Source of the DNA: Halorubrum lipolyticum DSM 21995
GTDB taxonomy: Archaea; Halobacteriota; Halobacteria; Halobacteriales; Haloferacaceae
Direction of reading: 5' to 3'
Assembly (NCBI RefSeq): GCF_000337375.1
Contig: NZ_AOJG01000012.1
Span: forward strand, 32,074 to 96,073
DNA length: 64,000 bases
In this document: one piece after another, positions 49,535-58,541 of the stretch
Layout of the letters: every line of letters starts with the position of its first letter
How positions within the stretch are numbered: position 1 is the first letter of the stretch
The notes under the pieces: model-generated
The model's input: the letters and a program-made list of their open reading frames with translations, nothing else
What the model was told of the DNA's origin: nothing
The model's database searches: none
Made by a program: the position numbers and the translations under genes

Positions 49535-51004
49535 GTGAACACCGAGCCGAGCGGGCGGCCCTCCGTCCTCGTTTTCGGCGGCGACGCGGACGAGGCGGCG
49601 GACGTTGCCGACGCCGTGGAGAGCATGGTCGCCGCATCCGTGTCCGGCGGCGACGACGCTCACACCCCCGGCGACGACGCTCACACCCCCGGCGACGACG
49701 CGTCTTCGACGCCGAACGACGGCGATCTCGCGGCGGCGGAGGCCGCCGTCGTCCTCGACGCCGACGGGCTCGACGCGGTCCACCGCCTCGACCGGTCGTA
49801 TCGGGTGGTCGCGTTCGTCGACGACCCCGTCAGCGAACCGGCGACCGACCCCCTCGTCGACGCGATCGCGACCACCCCGACGGAGCTCGACGCGACGCTC
49901 CGCTGGCTCGCGGCCGGAGGCGGGCCGGGACTCGACCGCGACGACGAGGCGCTGCGGGCCGAACGGGACCACCTGCTTGCGCTGTTCTCGAACGTCCCCG
50001 ACCCCGCGATCGCCTACGACTACGTCGACGGCGAGCCGATCGTTCATCGAGTCAACGACGCGTTCGAGGAGACGTTCGGCTACGCCGCCGACCGCGTGGT
50101 CGGCGAGTCCGTCGACGACTTCATCGTTCCCCCCACCGAGGAGGCCGAGTCCGAGGCTACGGAGCTCAACGAGCGACTCCAGCGCGGCGAGAACGTCAGA
50201 CGCGAGGTGACACGCGAGACCGCCGACGGCCCCAGACACTTCATCCTGCACGTCGTGCCGATCCGACTCGACGCCGAGAACGTTTCCGGGTACGCGATCT
50301 ACACCGACGTGACGGAGCGCCGCGAGCGCGAGGCGGCGCTCGAACGGCAGAACGAACGGCTCGACGAGTTCGCCTCGATCGTCTCGCACGACCTCCGGAA
50401 CCCGCTCTCCGTCGCGGAGGGGTACGTCGCCCTCGCGAACGAGACCGGCGAGACCGCCCACCTCGAGAAGACCGTGGAGGCGCTGGACCGGATGGACGAG
50501 CTCGTCGGCGACCTGCTCTCGCTGGCCCGGCAGGGGGAGTCCGTCGGCGACACGGAGCCCGTTTCGATCGAGGCGCTCGCGAGGGACGCGTGGGAGAGCG
50601 TCGACACCGGGGGCGCCGAGCTCGTCGTCGACGGCGACGTGACGGTCGACGCGAGCGCGACCCGGACGCGGGAGCTGCTGGAGAACGTGTTCCGGAACAG
50701 CGTGGAACACGGCCGGCTGTCGCCGGAGACCGACGACGCCGGCCACGTCACCGTGCGCGTCGGGACGGCGGCGTTCCGCAGCGACGACGGGGCGGCGGGA
50801 AGCGGGTTCTTCGTCGAAGACGACGGTTGCGGGCTCCCCGAGGGCCAACGAGACCGCGTGTTCGAGAGCGGGTTCACGACCGAGGAGGACGGGACGGGTC
50901 TCGGGCTCGCGATCACGAAACGGATCGCCGACGCGCACGGCTGGGAGGTGCGCGCGCTCGCCGGCGACTCCGGCGGCGCCCGGTTCGAGTTCAAGACATC
51001 GTGA
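49535..51004 (+). CDS. PAS-domain sensor histidine kinase
   Basis: A 489-residue soluble kinase without membrane helices. Residues 1 to about 135 form an alpha/beta segment ([50 protein letters not shown]) reminiscent of a degenerate receiver domain. Residues about 150-275 are a PAS domain ([46 protein letters not shown]). HisKA has its phospho-acceptor in [18 protein letters not shown] (His285). HATPase_c follows, with [13 protein letters not shown] (N-box), [21 protein letters not shown] and [18 protein letters not shown] 21-bp DNA repeat (49649-49702) gives [18 protein letters not shown]. Start is GTG at 49535. No response regulator is nearby. Confidence 0.9.
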   Translation: MNTEPSGRPSVLVFGGDADEAADVADAVESMVAASVSGGDDAHTPGDDAHTPGDDASSTPNDGDLAAAEAAVVLDADGLDAVHRLDRSYRVVAFVDDPVSEPATDPLVDAIATTPTELDATLRWLAAGGGPGLDRDDEALRAERDHLLALFSNVPDPAIAYDYVDGEPIVHRVNDAFEETFGYAADRVVGESVDDFIVPPTEEAESEATELNERLQRGENVRREVTRETADGPRHFILHVVPIRLDAENVSGYAIYTDVTERREREAALERQNERLDEFASIVSHDLRNPLSVAEGYVALANETGETAHLEKTVEALDRMDELVGDLLSLARQGESVGDTEPVSIEALARDAWESVDTGGAELVVDGDVTVDASATRTRELLENVFRNSVEHGRLSPETDDAGHVTVRVGTAAFRSDDGAAGSGFFVEDDGCGLPEGQRDRVFESGFTTEEDGTGLGLAITKRIADAHGWEVRALAGDSGGARFEFKTS

Positions 51005-51062
51005 GCGTCGGGACCGAACCGGTCCGAAACGACCTTACGCCGCGCGCTCGCCTCTCCGGTAT

Positions 51063-51341
51063 ATGGTCGAGAACGTCGTCTATCCCGCGTACTTCGACGC
51101 CGACCGATCGCGGTCGGCGGGACGCCGCGTCCCGATGGACCTCGCGATCGAGGAGCCGACCGTCGACGAGATCGCGAAGGCGGTCCAACAGGTCGGCTAC
51201 GACGCTGTGATCGAACGCGAGAAGACCTACTCACGCGAGTTCGAGCCGCGAGGCGCGGTGGTCGTTCGAGGGACCGAAGACACTGCGAAAAACGACCTCG
51301 TACAGGCGATCGCCGCCTACCTCGGGGTCATCAGAGAGTGA
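51063..51341 (+). CDS. srp19: Signal recognition particle subunit SRP19
   Basis: A 92-residue protein that binds 7S RNA helices 6 and 8 to allow Ffh/SRP54 loading. The family features [62 protein letters not shown] are complete. TATG at 51062 is preceded by a pyrimidine-rich stretch. Its stop codon overlaps a possible GTG start of gar1, so the two are co-transcribed, a pairing that links SRP assembly with RNA modification in haloarchaea. Confidence 0.94.
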   Translation: MVENVVYPAYFDADRSRSAGRRVPMDLAIEEPTVDEIAKAVQQVGYDAVIEREKTYSREFEPRGAVVVRGTEDTAKNDLVQAIAAYLGVIRE

Positions 51342-51343
51342 CG

Positions 51344-51571
51344 ATGCGCCGCGTGGGCACGGTCGTCCGCACCGCCGGCGGCCTCGCTATCGCGCGCGCC
51401 GAGGCGGGCGCGGAGCCGCCGCGGATCGGCTCGTCCGTGGTCGACGAGTCACTCGCGACGGTCGGCCGCGTCGTCGACGTGTTCGGCCCCGTCGATCGCC
51501 CCTACGTGGCGGTGACGCCGAACGACGACGACCTCGCGGCGCTCGTCGGCGGAAAGCTGTACGCGCGCTGA
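51344..51571 (+). CDS. gar1: H/ACA RNA-protein component Gar1
   Basis: A 75-residue Gar1-like beta-barrel protein (MRRVGTVVRTAGGLAIARAEAGAEPPRIGSSVVDESLATVGRVVDVFGPVDRPYVAVTPN). It binds the Cbf5 pseudouridine synthase in H/ACA RNPs, which pseudouridylate rRNA. The VGRVVDVFGPVDRPYV segment is the family core. I chose ATG 51344, two bases after the srp19 stop; a GTG at 51338 would overlap that gene by four bases and add Met-Thr. The operon with srp19 is clear. Confidence 0.9.
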   Translation: MRRVGTVVRTAGGLAIARAEAGAEPPRIGSSVVDESLATVGRVVDVFGPVDRPYVAVTPNDDDLAALVGGKLYAR

Positions 51572-51580
51572 ATCGCGGTC

Positions 51581-51922
51581 CTACTCGGGAGTCGGCGACT
51601 CGGCGGCCTCGTTCGAGCGTTCGTCCTCCGCCCCGTCTTCTTCCTCGTCACCACTCACCACGTCGAAGTCATCGATCGTCTTCGTCGAGCGGGCGAGCCG
51701 CTCCGCGACGACGAGCTTCTCCACTCGATCGAGCCGCTGCCAGTCCAACTCCGCCGGCGGCGACTCCTCGAACGCCTGAAACTGTCGATACACCGCCTCG
51801 TTGACGAACCGCTCGAACGACTCGCAGGTCGGGCACGTCACCGACAGATGCGAGGTGTCGAACTCGCGGCTCACCGTGTGTTCGAGGCAGTTCAGACAGC
51901 GGTACGTTCGAGTTCTACTCAT
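51581..51922 (-). CDS. Small haloarchaeal zinc-ribbon protein
   Basis: A 113-residue protein. Residues 1-45 form a zinc ribbon (TYRCLNCLEHTVSREFDTSHLSVTCPTCESFERFV, two CxxC pairs). A helical middle follows (EAVYRQFQAFEESPPAELDWQRLDRVEKLVVAERLARSTKTIDDFDV), and the tail is very acidic (SGDEEEDGAEDERSNEAAE). Nucleic-acid or protein binding is likely; no partner is known. It converges on gar1. The TATA-like CGACATATACGGG lies about 25 bp upstream of its ATG at 51922. Confidence 0.78.
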   Translation of the reverse strand: MSRTRTYRCLNCLEHTVSREFDTSHLSVTCPTCESFERFVNEAVYRQFQAFEESPPAELDWQRLDRVEKLVVAERLARSTKTIDDFDVVSGDEEEDGAEDERSNEAAESPTPE

Positions 51923-52012
51923 AACGACATATACGGGACCGAACGGGCTAATACCTGCGGTACCGGTGGAGAGAGATCGAAGTCGAAAGCGCTGCGAGGG
52001 CGCGCCGGACCG

Positions 52013-53524
52013 CTAGAACAGCGCCGACGCCGCGGCCTCGGCCGTCTCGATGACCGGCCCGAAGCCGGGCAGGAGCAGCACCGTCGCGACCGCCGCGAAG
52101 ACGACCGCGGCGTACAGCCCGGTGGGCCGCACGTCGACCGCGTCCAGCGAGCTCGACGACGCCGGGTCGTCGATGAACAGCGCCTTCACGACCCGACTGT
52201 AGTAGTACAGCGAGACGACGCTGTTGACGGCGCCGAACGCCGCCAGCCACAGGAAGCCGTTGTCGATGGCGCCCATGAACAGGAAGTACTTCGAGAAGAA
52301 CCCGGCGAAGGGCGGGAGCCCGGCGAGCGAGAACATGAACACGGCCATCGCCGTCGAGGCGACGGGCGCGCGACGCGCGAGCCCGGCGTAGTCCTCGAAG
52401 GTTCGACCGACGCCCCACCGCTCCGCCATCGCGACGAAGAGGAACGCGCCGGTGTTCATGAACCCGTAGACGAGCAGGTGAGCCATCGCCGCGCCCATCA
52501 CCGCGCCGTTGGCGCCCCCGTCCTGCGAGAGCGCCGCGACGCCGATGAGCACGTAGCCCGCGTGCCCGATGGAGGAGTACGCGAGCATCCGCTTGACCTC
52601 CTCCTGGACGGCCGCCGCGAAGTTCCCGAGCGTCATCGTCACGGCCGCGAGAATGCCGAACGCCAGCACCCAGTCGATGCCGGCGGTGAGCGACGCGCCC
52701 ACCGGGAACGCCTCGGTGAACAGGCGGAACGCGACCACGAAGCCGGCCGCCTTCGAGGCCGACGAGAGGAACGCGCTCACCGGTGCGGGAGCGCCCTCGT
52801 ACGCCTCCGGCGCCCAGAAGTGGAACGGGACGGAGGCGGTCTTGAACGCGACGCCGCCGACGATCATCACGATTCCCAGACCGGCGACGCCGGCGAGGCC
52901 GTCGAGCGCTCCGACTCCCTCGGCGACATCGTCGAGCAGCAGCGACCCGGTCGCCGCGTACACCAGCGAGATCCCGAAGAGGAAGATCGCCGAGGAGAGC
53001 GCGCCGACGAGGAAGTACTTCATCCCCGCCTCGACGCTCCCGCGGTCCCGCTTGAGGTACGCGACGAGCACGTACGACGGCAGCGACACCATCTCGAGGG
53101 CGACGAACACGACCGCGAGCGAGTTCGCGGCCGCGAGCAGCGCCATCCCGGTCGCTGCGAACACGACGAGCGAGTAGAACGCCGCCGGGCTCTCGTGGTC
53201 GTGGAAGTAGTCGTGGGCCGCCACGACGACCAGCGCCGTCACGGACGCGAAGATGGCGGTGAAGAACAGCGCCATCGTGTCCACCTTGATCGCCTCGGCG
53301 AACAGGGTGATCGCCCCGCCGGTGTCGGTGCTCCCGGTGCCGGAGACGACCAGCCAGACGCTGGCCGCGAGCGCGGCGAGCGAGCCGATCGCACCGACGA
53401 CCGCCATCGAGGTGTTCGACCGCGCGTCGGGGCTGATCGTGTCGACGAGCAGCAGCGCGAGTCCCGTGAACGCGAGCAGGAAGACGGGCAACAGCGCCGC
53501 GACCTGCGGAAGCGTGTTAACCAT
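52013..53524 (-). CDS. nuoN: NADH-quinone oxidoreductase subunit N
   Basis: A 503-residue antiporter-like proton-channel subunit of respiratory complex I, with about 14 transmembrane helices. The conserved channel segments are SLPSYVLVAYLKRDRGSVEAGMKYFLVGALSSAIFLFG and VPFHFWAPEAYEGAPAPVSAFLSSASKAAGFVVAFRLF, with the key lysine and glutamate residues. It is the last gene of the leftward nuo operon; its start overlaps the nuoM stop by eight bases, which suggests translational coupling. There is no further nuo gene downstream. Confidence 0.94.
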   Translation of the reverse strand: MVNTLPQVAALLPVFLLAFTGLALLLVDTISPDARSNTSMAVVGAIGSLAALAASVWLVVSGTGSTDTGGAITLFAEAIKVDTMALFFTAIFASVTALVVVAAHDYFHDHESPAAFYSLVVFAATGMALLAAANSLAVVFVALEMVSLPSYVLVAYLKRDRGSVEAGMKYFLVGALSSAIFLFGISLVYAATGSLLLDDVAEGVGALDGLAGVAGLGIVMIVGGVAFKTASVPFHFWAPEAYEGAPAPVSAFLSSASKAAGFVVAFRLFTEAFPVGASLTAGIDWVLAFGILAAVTMTLGNFAAAVQEEVKRMLAYSSIGHAGYVLIGVAALSQDGGANGAVMGAAMAHLLVYGFMNTGAFLFVAMAERWGVGRTFEDYAGLARRAPVASTAMAVFMFSLAGLPPFAGFFSKYFLFMGAIDNGFLWLAAFGAVNSVVSLYYYSRVVKALFIDDPASSSSLDAVDVRPTGLYAAVVFAAVATVLLLPGFGPVIETAEAAASALF

Positions 53525-55046
53525 CGACGGTCACCCCCTCGACCACGGGAACGGCGGCGTCACGGATCATCTCGAAGAAGATGTCGGGCGCCACGCCGAG
53601 CACGATGATCGCCACCAGAAGCACCGCGAGCGGGGCGACGTCGTGGAACGGCGCGGGACCGACCTCGTAGTCGGTTTCGAGCTCGAAGGGCCCGAACAGC
53701 GTGCTCTGCATCGCCGACAGCAGGTAGCCGGCGACGATGACGATACCGAACATCGCGAGCGCCGTGAAGATCGGCGCGTACGGCAGCGCCGGGGCGGCGA
53801 ACGAGCCCACGAAGATGAAGAACTCACCGGCGAAGCCGGCCATCAGCGGGAGTCCCATGTACCCGAACGCGCCGGCGACGAGGATGCCCACCGCGACGGG
53901 CATCCGGTCGGCCATGCCGGACATGTCGCCGACCATCCGCGTGTGCGTCGCGTTGTAGATGACGCCGACGGCCATGAACATCAGCCCCGAGATGAGACCG
54001 TGCGCGACCATCTGGAACGTCGCGCCGCCGACACCGTACTCGGTGAACACGATGAGTCCGAGGATGACGTACCCCATCGACGAGACGGAGGAGTAGGCGA
54101 CGATCCGCTTGAGGTCCTTCTGGGCCAGCGCCAACATCGCGCCGTAAATGACGCTGATGACGGCGACGGCGGCGATCGGAATTGCGAGCGCCGACGCCTG
54201 GTCCGGAAGCATCGTGAAGTTGAATCGGAGTAGCGCGTACGTCCCCATTTTCAGGAGGACGCCGGCCAGCAGCACCGACACCGGCGTCGGCGCCTCCACG
54301 TGGGCGTCGGGCAGCCACGTGTGGAACGGAACGATCGGGACCTTCACCGCGAACCCGAGGAACATCGCGAGGAACGCGACCATCGCGATCCGGTCCGGTG
54401 AGATGTTGAACCACGTCCCGAGACCGCCGTCGGCGATCGCCGCCGTGATCTCCGGCAGCGCGAACGAGCTCACGGAGTCGCCGAGCGCGAACGTCAGCGA
54501 CATGAACCCGATGAACATCAGCAGCGACGCGGCGTTCGTGTAGACGAAGAACTTGATCGCGGCGTACTTCCGACGCGGACCACCCCAGATGCCGATGAGG
54601 AAGTACATCGGCACGAGGACGGCCTCCCAGAAGACGAACCAGAGGAAGAAGTCGAGCGCGGTGAACACGCCGAGCAGGTTCGCCTCCATGAACAGCATGA
54701 GCCCGTAGAACTGGCTCTGGCGCGAATCGATCGGCGTCCACGCGCTCACGATCGCGAGCGGAACGAGGAACGTCGTGAGCACGACGAGCGGGAGGCTGAT
54801 CCCGTCGACGCCGACGAACCACGAGACGGTCCGTCCGCCGACCTCCAACCACTCGATCTGGGTCGCGTACGCGATGTCGCCGCCCGTGAGGGCGTTGCCG
54901 GCGCCGTCGAAGCCGGACCAGAGGTACAGCGAGCCGGCGAACGGGAGCAGGCTGAACGCGAACGCCAGCCGCCCCGCCCACTCGTCCGGCGCGAGCAGCA
55001 CGAGGAGCGCGGCCACGAACGTGACGCCGATGAGCGCTTCGAGCAT
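53517..55046 (-). CDS. nuoM: NADH-quinone oxidoreductase subunit M
   Basis: A 509-residue Mrp-antiporter-like membrane subunit. Typical segments are FFLWFVFWEAVLVPMYFLIGIWGGPRRKYAAIKFFVYTNAASLLMFIGF and VKVPIVPFHTWLPDAHVEAPTPVSVLLAGVLLKMGTYALLRF, with the proton-path Lys, Glu and His. It translocates protons as part of the membrane arm. The ATG at 55046 overlaps the nuoL stop codon (ATGA type), and the gene ends inside the first codons of nuoN. Confidence 0.95.
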   Translation of the reverse strand: MLEALIGVTFVAALLVLLAPDEWAGRLAFAFSLLPFAGSLYLWSGFDGAGNALTGGDIAYATQIEWLEVGGRTVSWFVGVDGISLPLVVLTTFLVPLAIVSAWTPIDSRQSQFYGLMLFMEANLLGVFTALDFFLWFVFWEAVLVPMYFLIGIWGGPRRKYAAIKFFVYTNAASLLMFIGFMSLTFALGDSVSSFALPEITAAIADGGLGTWFNISPDRIAMVAFLAMFLGFAVKVPIVPFHTWLPDAHVEAPTPVSVLLAGVLLKMGTYALLRFNFTMLPDQASALAIPIAAVAVISVIYGAMLALAQKDLKRIVAYSSVSSMGYVILGLIVFTEYGVGGATFQMVAHGLISGLMFMAVGVIYNATHTRMVGDMSGMADRMPVAVGILVAGAFGYMGLPLMAGFAGEFFIFVGSFAAPALPYAPIFTALAMFGIVIVAGYLLSAMQSTLFGPFELETDYEVGPAPFHDVAPLAVLLVAIIVLGVAPDIFFEMIRDAAVPVVEGVTVDG

Positions 55047-57088
55047 CACAGGAACCACCCCCCGGTCACGCCGAGCGCGAGAAGCAACGCGACGAGCCCC
55101 AGCGTGAGCAGCATGGCGTACTGCGAGACCACGCCGCTCTGGAGTCGGCGGACCCGACTCCCACCGAAGAGGCTCACCGACGACACGCCGTTGACGACGC
55201 CGTCGATGATCCCCTGATCGAAGGTGTTCGCGCCGCCGGCGACGTCCTCGGTGCGATACGCGAGCCATACCTGCAGTTCGTCCAAGTAGTAGTTGTTGTA
55301 CAGCACGTCTTTGATCCCGCCGAGCTTCGCCGTGTGTTCCGTCGGCGACGGAACGTTGTAGAGCCGCCACGCGACCGCGAGGCCGCCGAGCGCTAAGCCG
55401 AGCGAGACGACCGCGCCGACGAGCACCGTACCGACCTCGCCGCCGACGAGGTACGCGCTACTGTACGGGCCGATGTCCCCGTAATGGTGCGAGGAGAGCC
55501 CTTCGATGCCGCCCCACTCGTTGTCGAGCCAGCGGTGGAGCAGGTCGATCCCCTCCAGTCCGAGGACCTTCTGGACCGGCACCATGTTGATGAAGCCGGT
55601 GACGACCGCGAGCGAGCCGAGAACCGTCAGCGGCCCCTTCACGTTCCAGCGAACGGGTTCGGGGTCGCGTGCGGTCTCGCTCCGGGGCTCGCCGTGGAAC
55701 GTCAGGAACACCATCCGGAAGGTGTAGAAGGCGGTGACGGGCACCGCGAGCAGTCCCATCAGGTAGCCGCCGAGCAGCAGCGGGTCATTGAGCCCGTGGA
55801 CGAGCGCCTCGTAGAGGATCTCGTCTTTCGACCAGAAGCCGGCGAACGGGAAGATGCCCGCGAGCGCCAGCGACCCGGCGAGGAAGGTGTAGTAGGTGAC
55901 GGGCATCTTCGATCTGAGCCCGCCCATGTCCCACATGTTCTCGTTGTGGTGCATCGCGATGATGACCGCGCCGGCACCCAAGAACAGCAGGGCCTTGAAG
56001 AAGGCGTGGGTCGTCAAGTGGAAGACCGCGGCCACGTACCCGCCCGCGCCGAGCGCGAGCATCATGTAGCCGTACTGCGAGATGGTGGAGTAGGCGAGCA
56101 CCTGCTTCAGCTCGTCTTTCACGAGCCCCATCGTCGCCGCGAACAGCGCGGTGAAGCCGCCGATGAAGGCGATGACCGCGAGCGCCGTCGGCGACAGCGC
56201 GTAGAACCCGTACATGCGCGCGACGAGGTAGACGCCGGCCGCCACCATCGTCGCGGCGTGGATGAGCGCGGAGACGGGCGTCGGGCCCTCCATCGCGTCG
56301 GGGAGCCACGTGTGCAGTGGGAACTGCGCGGACTTCCCGACGACGCCGCCCAACACGAGCAGGCCGACGACCGTCAGCCACGTCTGCAGTTCGACGCCGC
56401 CGGGCGTCCACGCGACCGACCCGGAGCCATTGAGCGCTGCGTCGGCCAGTGCGGGGAACGACCCATCACCGGCGAACTGTGCGGTGCCGAACGTCGCGAT
56501 CACCGCGACGACGCCGATCAGGAAGAAGTAGTCCCCGAACCGCGTGACGAGGAACGCCTTCTTCGCCGCCGAGGGCGGTCCCGGCTCCCGGAAGTGGAAG
56601 CCGATGAGCAGGTATGAGCAGAGCCCGACCAGCTCGAAGAACATGAACGCCATCAGCAGGTTGTCGGCGACGACGAAGCCGAGCATCGACGCCGTGAACA
56701 GGCCGAGCCCGGCGTAGTACCGGGGGAGTCCCGTCTCGCCCTCGTCGTTCATGTAGCCGAGCGAGAACACGTGGACTAGAAGCGCCACGAGCGTCACGAT
56801 GACGAGCATGAGCGCCGATAGCGGGTCGATCAGGATTCCGAAGGATAGCTCGACGTCCGTCGGACCGATGCCGCCCGCGTCCGCCCACGTGTAGAGCGTG
56901 CGGTTCGCCGCCTCCCCGCCCGCGACCGTCGCGAGCACCCACAGCGAGAGCAGGAACGACCCCGCCGTCGCCGCGATGCCGCCGAAGGCGCCGCCCTTCG
57001 GGAGGTGTTTGCCGACACCCAGGGCGATCAGGAACGAGAAGAACGGGAGGAGAACGATCGCCGGAACGTATGAGAACACGTCTATCAT
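55046..57088 (-). CDS. nuoL: NADH-quinone oxidoreductase subunit L
   Basis: A 680-residue subunit, the distal antiporter-like module. It has about 16 transmembrane helices plus the lateral amphipathic helix expected near the C-terminus. Landmarks are VELSFGILIDPLSALMLVIVTLVALLVHVFSLGYM, FFELVGLCSYLLIGFHF, AKKAFLVTRFGDYFFLIGVVAVI, SAQFPLHTWLPDAMEGPTPVSALIHAATMVAAGVYLVARM and AYSTISQYGYMMLALGAGGY. It follows nuoK with one base between and leads into nuoM by overlap. Confidence 0.95.
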   Translation of the reverse strand: MIDVFSYVPAIVLLPFFSFLIALGVGKHLPKGGAFGGIAATAGSFLLSLWVLATVAGGEAANRTLYTWADAGGIGPTDVELSFGILIDPLSALMLVIVTLVALLVHVFSLGYMNDEGETGLPRYYAGLGLFTASMLGFVVADNLLMAFMFFELVGLCSYLLIGFHFREPGPPSAAKKAFLVTRFGDYFFLIGVVAVIATFGTAQFAGDGSFPALADAALNGSGSVAWTPGGVELQTWLTVVGLLVLGGVVGKSAQFPLHTWLPDAMEGPTPVSALIHAATMVAAGVYLVARMYGFYALSPTALAVIAFIGGFTALFAATMGLVKDELKQVLAYSTISQYGYMMLALGAGGYVAAVFHLTTHAFFKALLFLGAGAVIIAMHHNENMWDMGGLRSKMPVTYYTFLAGSLALAGIFPFAGFWSKDEILYEALVHGLNDPLLLGGYLMGLLAVPVTAFYTFRMVFLTFHGEPRSETARDPEPVRWNVKGPLTVLGSLAVVTGFINMVPVQKVLGLEGIDLLHRWLDNEWGGIEGLSSHHYGDIGPYSSAYLVGGEVGTVLVGAVVSLGLALGGLAVAWRLYNVPSPTEHTAKLGGIKDVLYNNYYLDELQVWLAYRTEDVAGGANTFDQGIIDGVVNGVSSVSLFGGSRVRRLQSGVVSQYAMLLTLGLVALLLALGVTGGWFL

Positions 57089-57089
57089 G

Positions 57090-57410
57090 TTACCACCTCA
57101 TCTCCGTTGGAACGGTCACGTCGGTGACACCGAAGTTGCGGTACAACACGAGGATGATGCCGATCCCGATCGCGACCTCCGCGGCCGCGAGCGCGATGAC
57201 GAACAGCGCGAACACCTGCCCCGTGAGGTCGCCGTAGTACAGCGCGAACGCGACGAAGTTGATGTTCGCGGCGTTCATCATGAGCTCGACGCTCATCAGG
57301 AAGTAGAGCGCGTCTCGCCGCGTGAGAACGCCGAACAGGCCGATACAGAACACGGCAGCGGCGAGCAGCAGGTACCACTCGGGCGGGATCGAGGAAGCGA
57401 CGGCCGTCAT
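57090..57410 (-). CDS. nuoK: NADH-quinone oxidoreductase subunit K
   Basis: A 106-residue subunit with three transmembrane helices (WYLLLAAAVFCIGLFGVLTRRDALYFLMSVELMMNAANINFVAFALYYGDLTGQVFALFVIALAAAEVAIGIGIILVLYRN). The two helix-embedded glutamates (SVELMMN and AAAEVAIG) that carry protons are present. The start codon shares its first base with the nuoJ2 stop. The order nuoJ-K-L is as in bacteria. Confidence 0.95.
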   Translation of the reverse strand: MTAVASSIPPEWYLLLAAAVFCIGLFGVLTRRDALYFLMSVELMMNAANINFVAFALYYGDLTGQVFALFVIALAAAEVAIGIGIILVLYRNFGVTDVTVPTEMRW

Positions 57411-57766
57411 TACCGCTCACCTCCGTCGCGTCCGCCGTCGGTGAACGCCGTGCCCACCGCAGAGACGATGGAGCCGTCCTCCTCGCGTTTCGCGAGGTAC
57501 ACCGCGCCGTCGACGGCCACGTCGAGCGCGACGGCGGCGATCAGGAACGCGGCGAGGAACCCTTCGGAGGGCACCGCGCCGAGCTCGTACTCGCCGAGGT
57601 TGAAGAGGGCGTACCCGATGTTGTGGACGATCGACGCGTCCGCCGGGAACGCCGCCACCTCGCCGAAGTCGGCCGACAGCACCGTCAGGGCCATGATTGC
57701 GAACAGGAGTCCGACCGCGACTGCGGGTACGAGACGCCCGCGGCTTCGGGAGTCATCGTTACTCAT
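57410..57766 (-). CDS. nuoJ2: NADH-quinone oxidoreductase subunit J, second part
   Basis: A 118-residue membrane protein with two to three helices and an acidic C-terminus. In haloarchaea the NuoJ subunit is split into two genes, and this one, lying between J1 and K, corresponds to the C-terminal half (GYALFNLGEYELGAVPSEGFLAAFLIAAVALDVAVDGAVYL). Sequence similarity to bacterial NuoJ is low, and position is the main evidence. It overlaps nuoJ1 by four bases (ATGA). Confidence 0.85.
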   Translation of the reverse strand: MSNDDSRSRGRLVPAVAVGLLFAIMALTVLSADFGEVAAFPADASIVHNIGYALFNLGEYELGAVPSEGFLAAFLIAAVALDVAVDGAVYLAKREEDGSIVSAVGTAFTDGGRDGGER

Positions 57767-58029
57767 GCGCTATTCACCTCCGTTTCCGTGTCCGATCGCG
57801 TGAGCATCACGGCGAACGTGACGAGGATCAACACCCCGCCCACGTAGACGAGGATCTGCATGGCGGCGATAAACTCCGCCTGCAGCATCACGTAGTGCAC
57901 CGCGACGCTCGTCAGGGCACCGCCCAGAAGCAACGCGGCGTGGAACACGTCGCGCGCGAGGACGACCCCGAGGCCGAACGCCAGCGTGACCGCGGCGAAC
58001 AGCCCGAACGCGATGGTAGCATAAACCAT
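57763..58029 (-). CDS. nuoJ1: NADH-quinone oxidoreductase subunit J, first part
   Basis: An 88-residue membrane protein with three helices. It matches the N-terminal half of NuoJ (TIAFGLFAAVTLAFGLGVVLARDVFHAALLLGGALTSVAVHYVMLQAEFIAAMQILVYVGGVLILVTFAVML). This includes the pi-bulge region around AALL and the VxYVGGVLILVTFAVML ending of TM3, the best conserved part of NuoJ. It is followed by nuoJ2 with a four-base overlap and preceded by nuoI. Confidence 0.93.
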   Translation of the reverse strand: MVYATIAFGLFAAVTLAFGLGVVLARDVFHAALLLGGALTSVAVHYVMLQAEFIAAMQILVYVGGVLILVTFAVMLTRSDTETEVNSA

Positions 58030-58078
58030 TGTGTTTGTCTCCTATGAGAGTCCCTTTGAAGATTTCGAGACGCGCCCG

Positions 58079-58540
58079 CTACTGGTAGTCGACCTCGCCG
58101 TCTCCCTCCCCGATCCACGCGCCGCGATCGGGGTTCCGGGACTCCAGCGGGTCGATTCCCTTGTACCACGGGACGTTCTTGAGCTGTTCTTTGTTGAACA
58201 CGAAGTCGTCCTTCGTGTCCGCGGTGAACTCGAAGTTCTGCGTCAGCAGGATGGCGTCGACGGGACAGACCTCCTCGCAGAGTCGACAGTAGATGCACTG
58301 CCCGATGTGGAGGTTGTACTGCTCGCCGTTTCGCTGGTCGTCCTGCACGATCTGAATCGTGTCGTTCGGACAGACGTTCTCGCACTGGCGGCACCAGATA
58401 CACCGTTCTTGGCTGAACTTGTGGACGCCGCGGAAGCGCGGGCTCACCTCGGGCGCGTCCTCCGGGTACTCCACCGTGAACGTCTTCCCGTCCAGCGCGT
58501 GCTTCATCGTCGTCGCCATGGATTTCATGAGTCCGATCAT
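58079..58540 (-). CDS. nuoI: NADH-quinone oxidoreductase subunit I (2x 4Fe-4S)
   Basis: A 153-residue peripheral subunit with two ferredoxin-like motifs, CIWCRQCENVCPNDTI and CIYCRLCEEVCPVDAI, that bind clusters N6a and N6b and pass electrons toward NuoB. The N-terminal TVEYPEDAPEVSPRFRGVHKFSQER is as expected. With the NuoEFG module absent, this subunit is a candidate docking site for the electron donor, as in ferredoxin- or F420-linked relatives of complex I. Two bases separate it from nuoH. Confidence 0.95.
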   Translation of the reverse strand: MIGLMKSMATTMKHALDGKTFTVEYPEDAPEVSPRFRGVHKFSQERCIWCRQCENVCPNDTIQIVQDDQRNGEQYNLHIGQCIYCRLCEEVCPVDAILLTQNFEFTADTKDDFVFNKEQLKNVPWYKGIDPLESRNPDRGAWIGEGDGEVDYQ

Positions 58541-58541
58541 A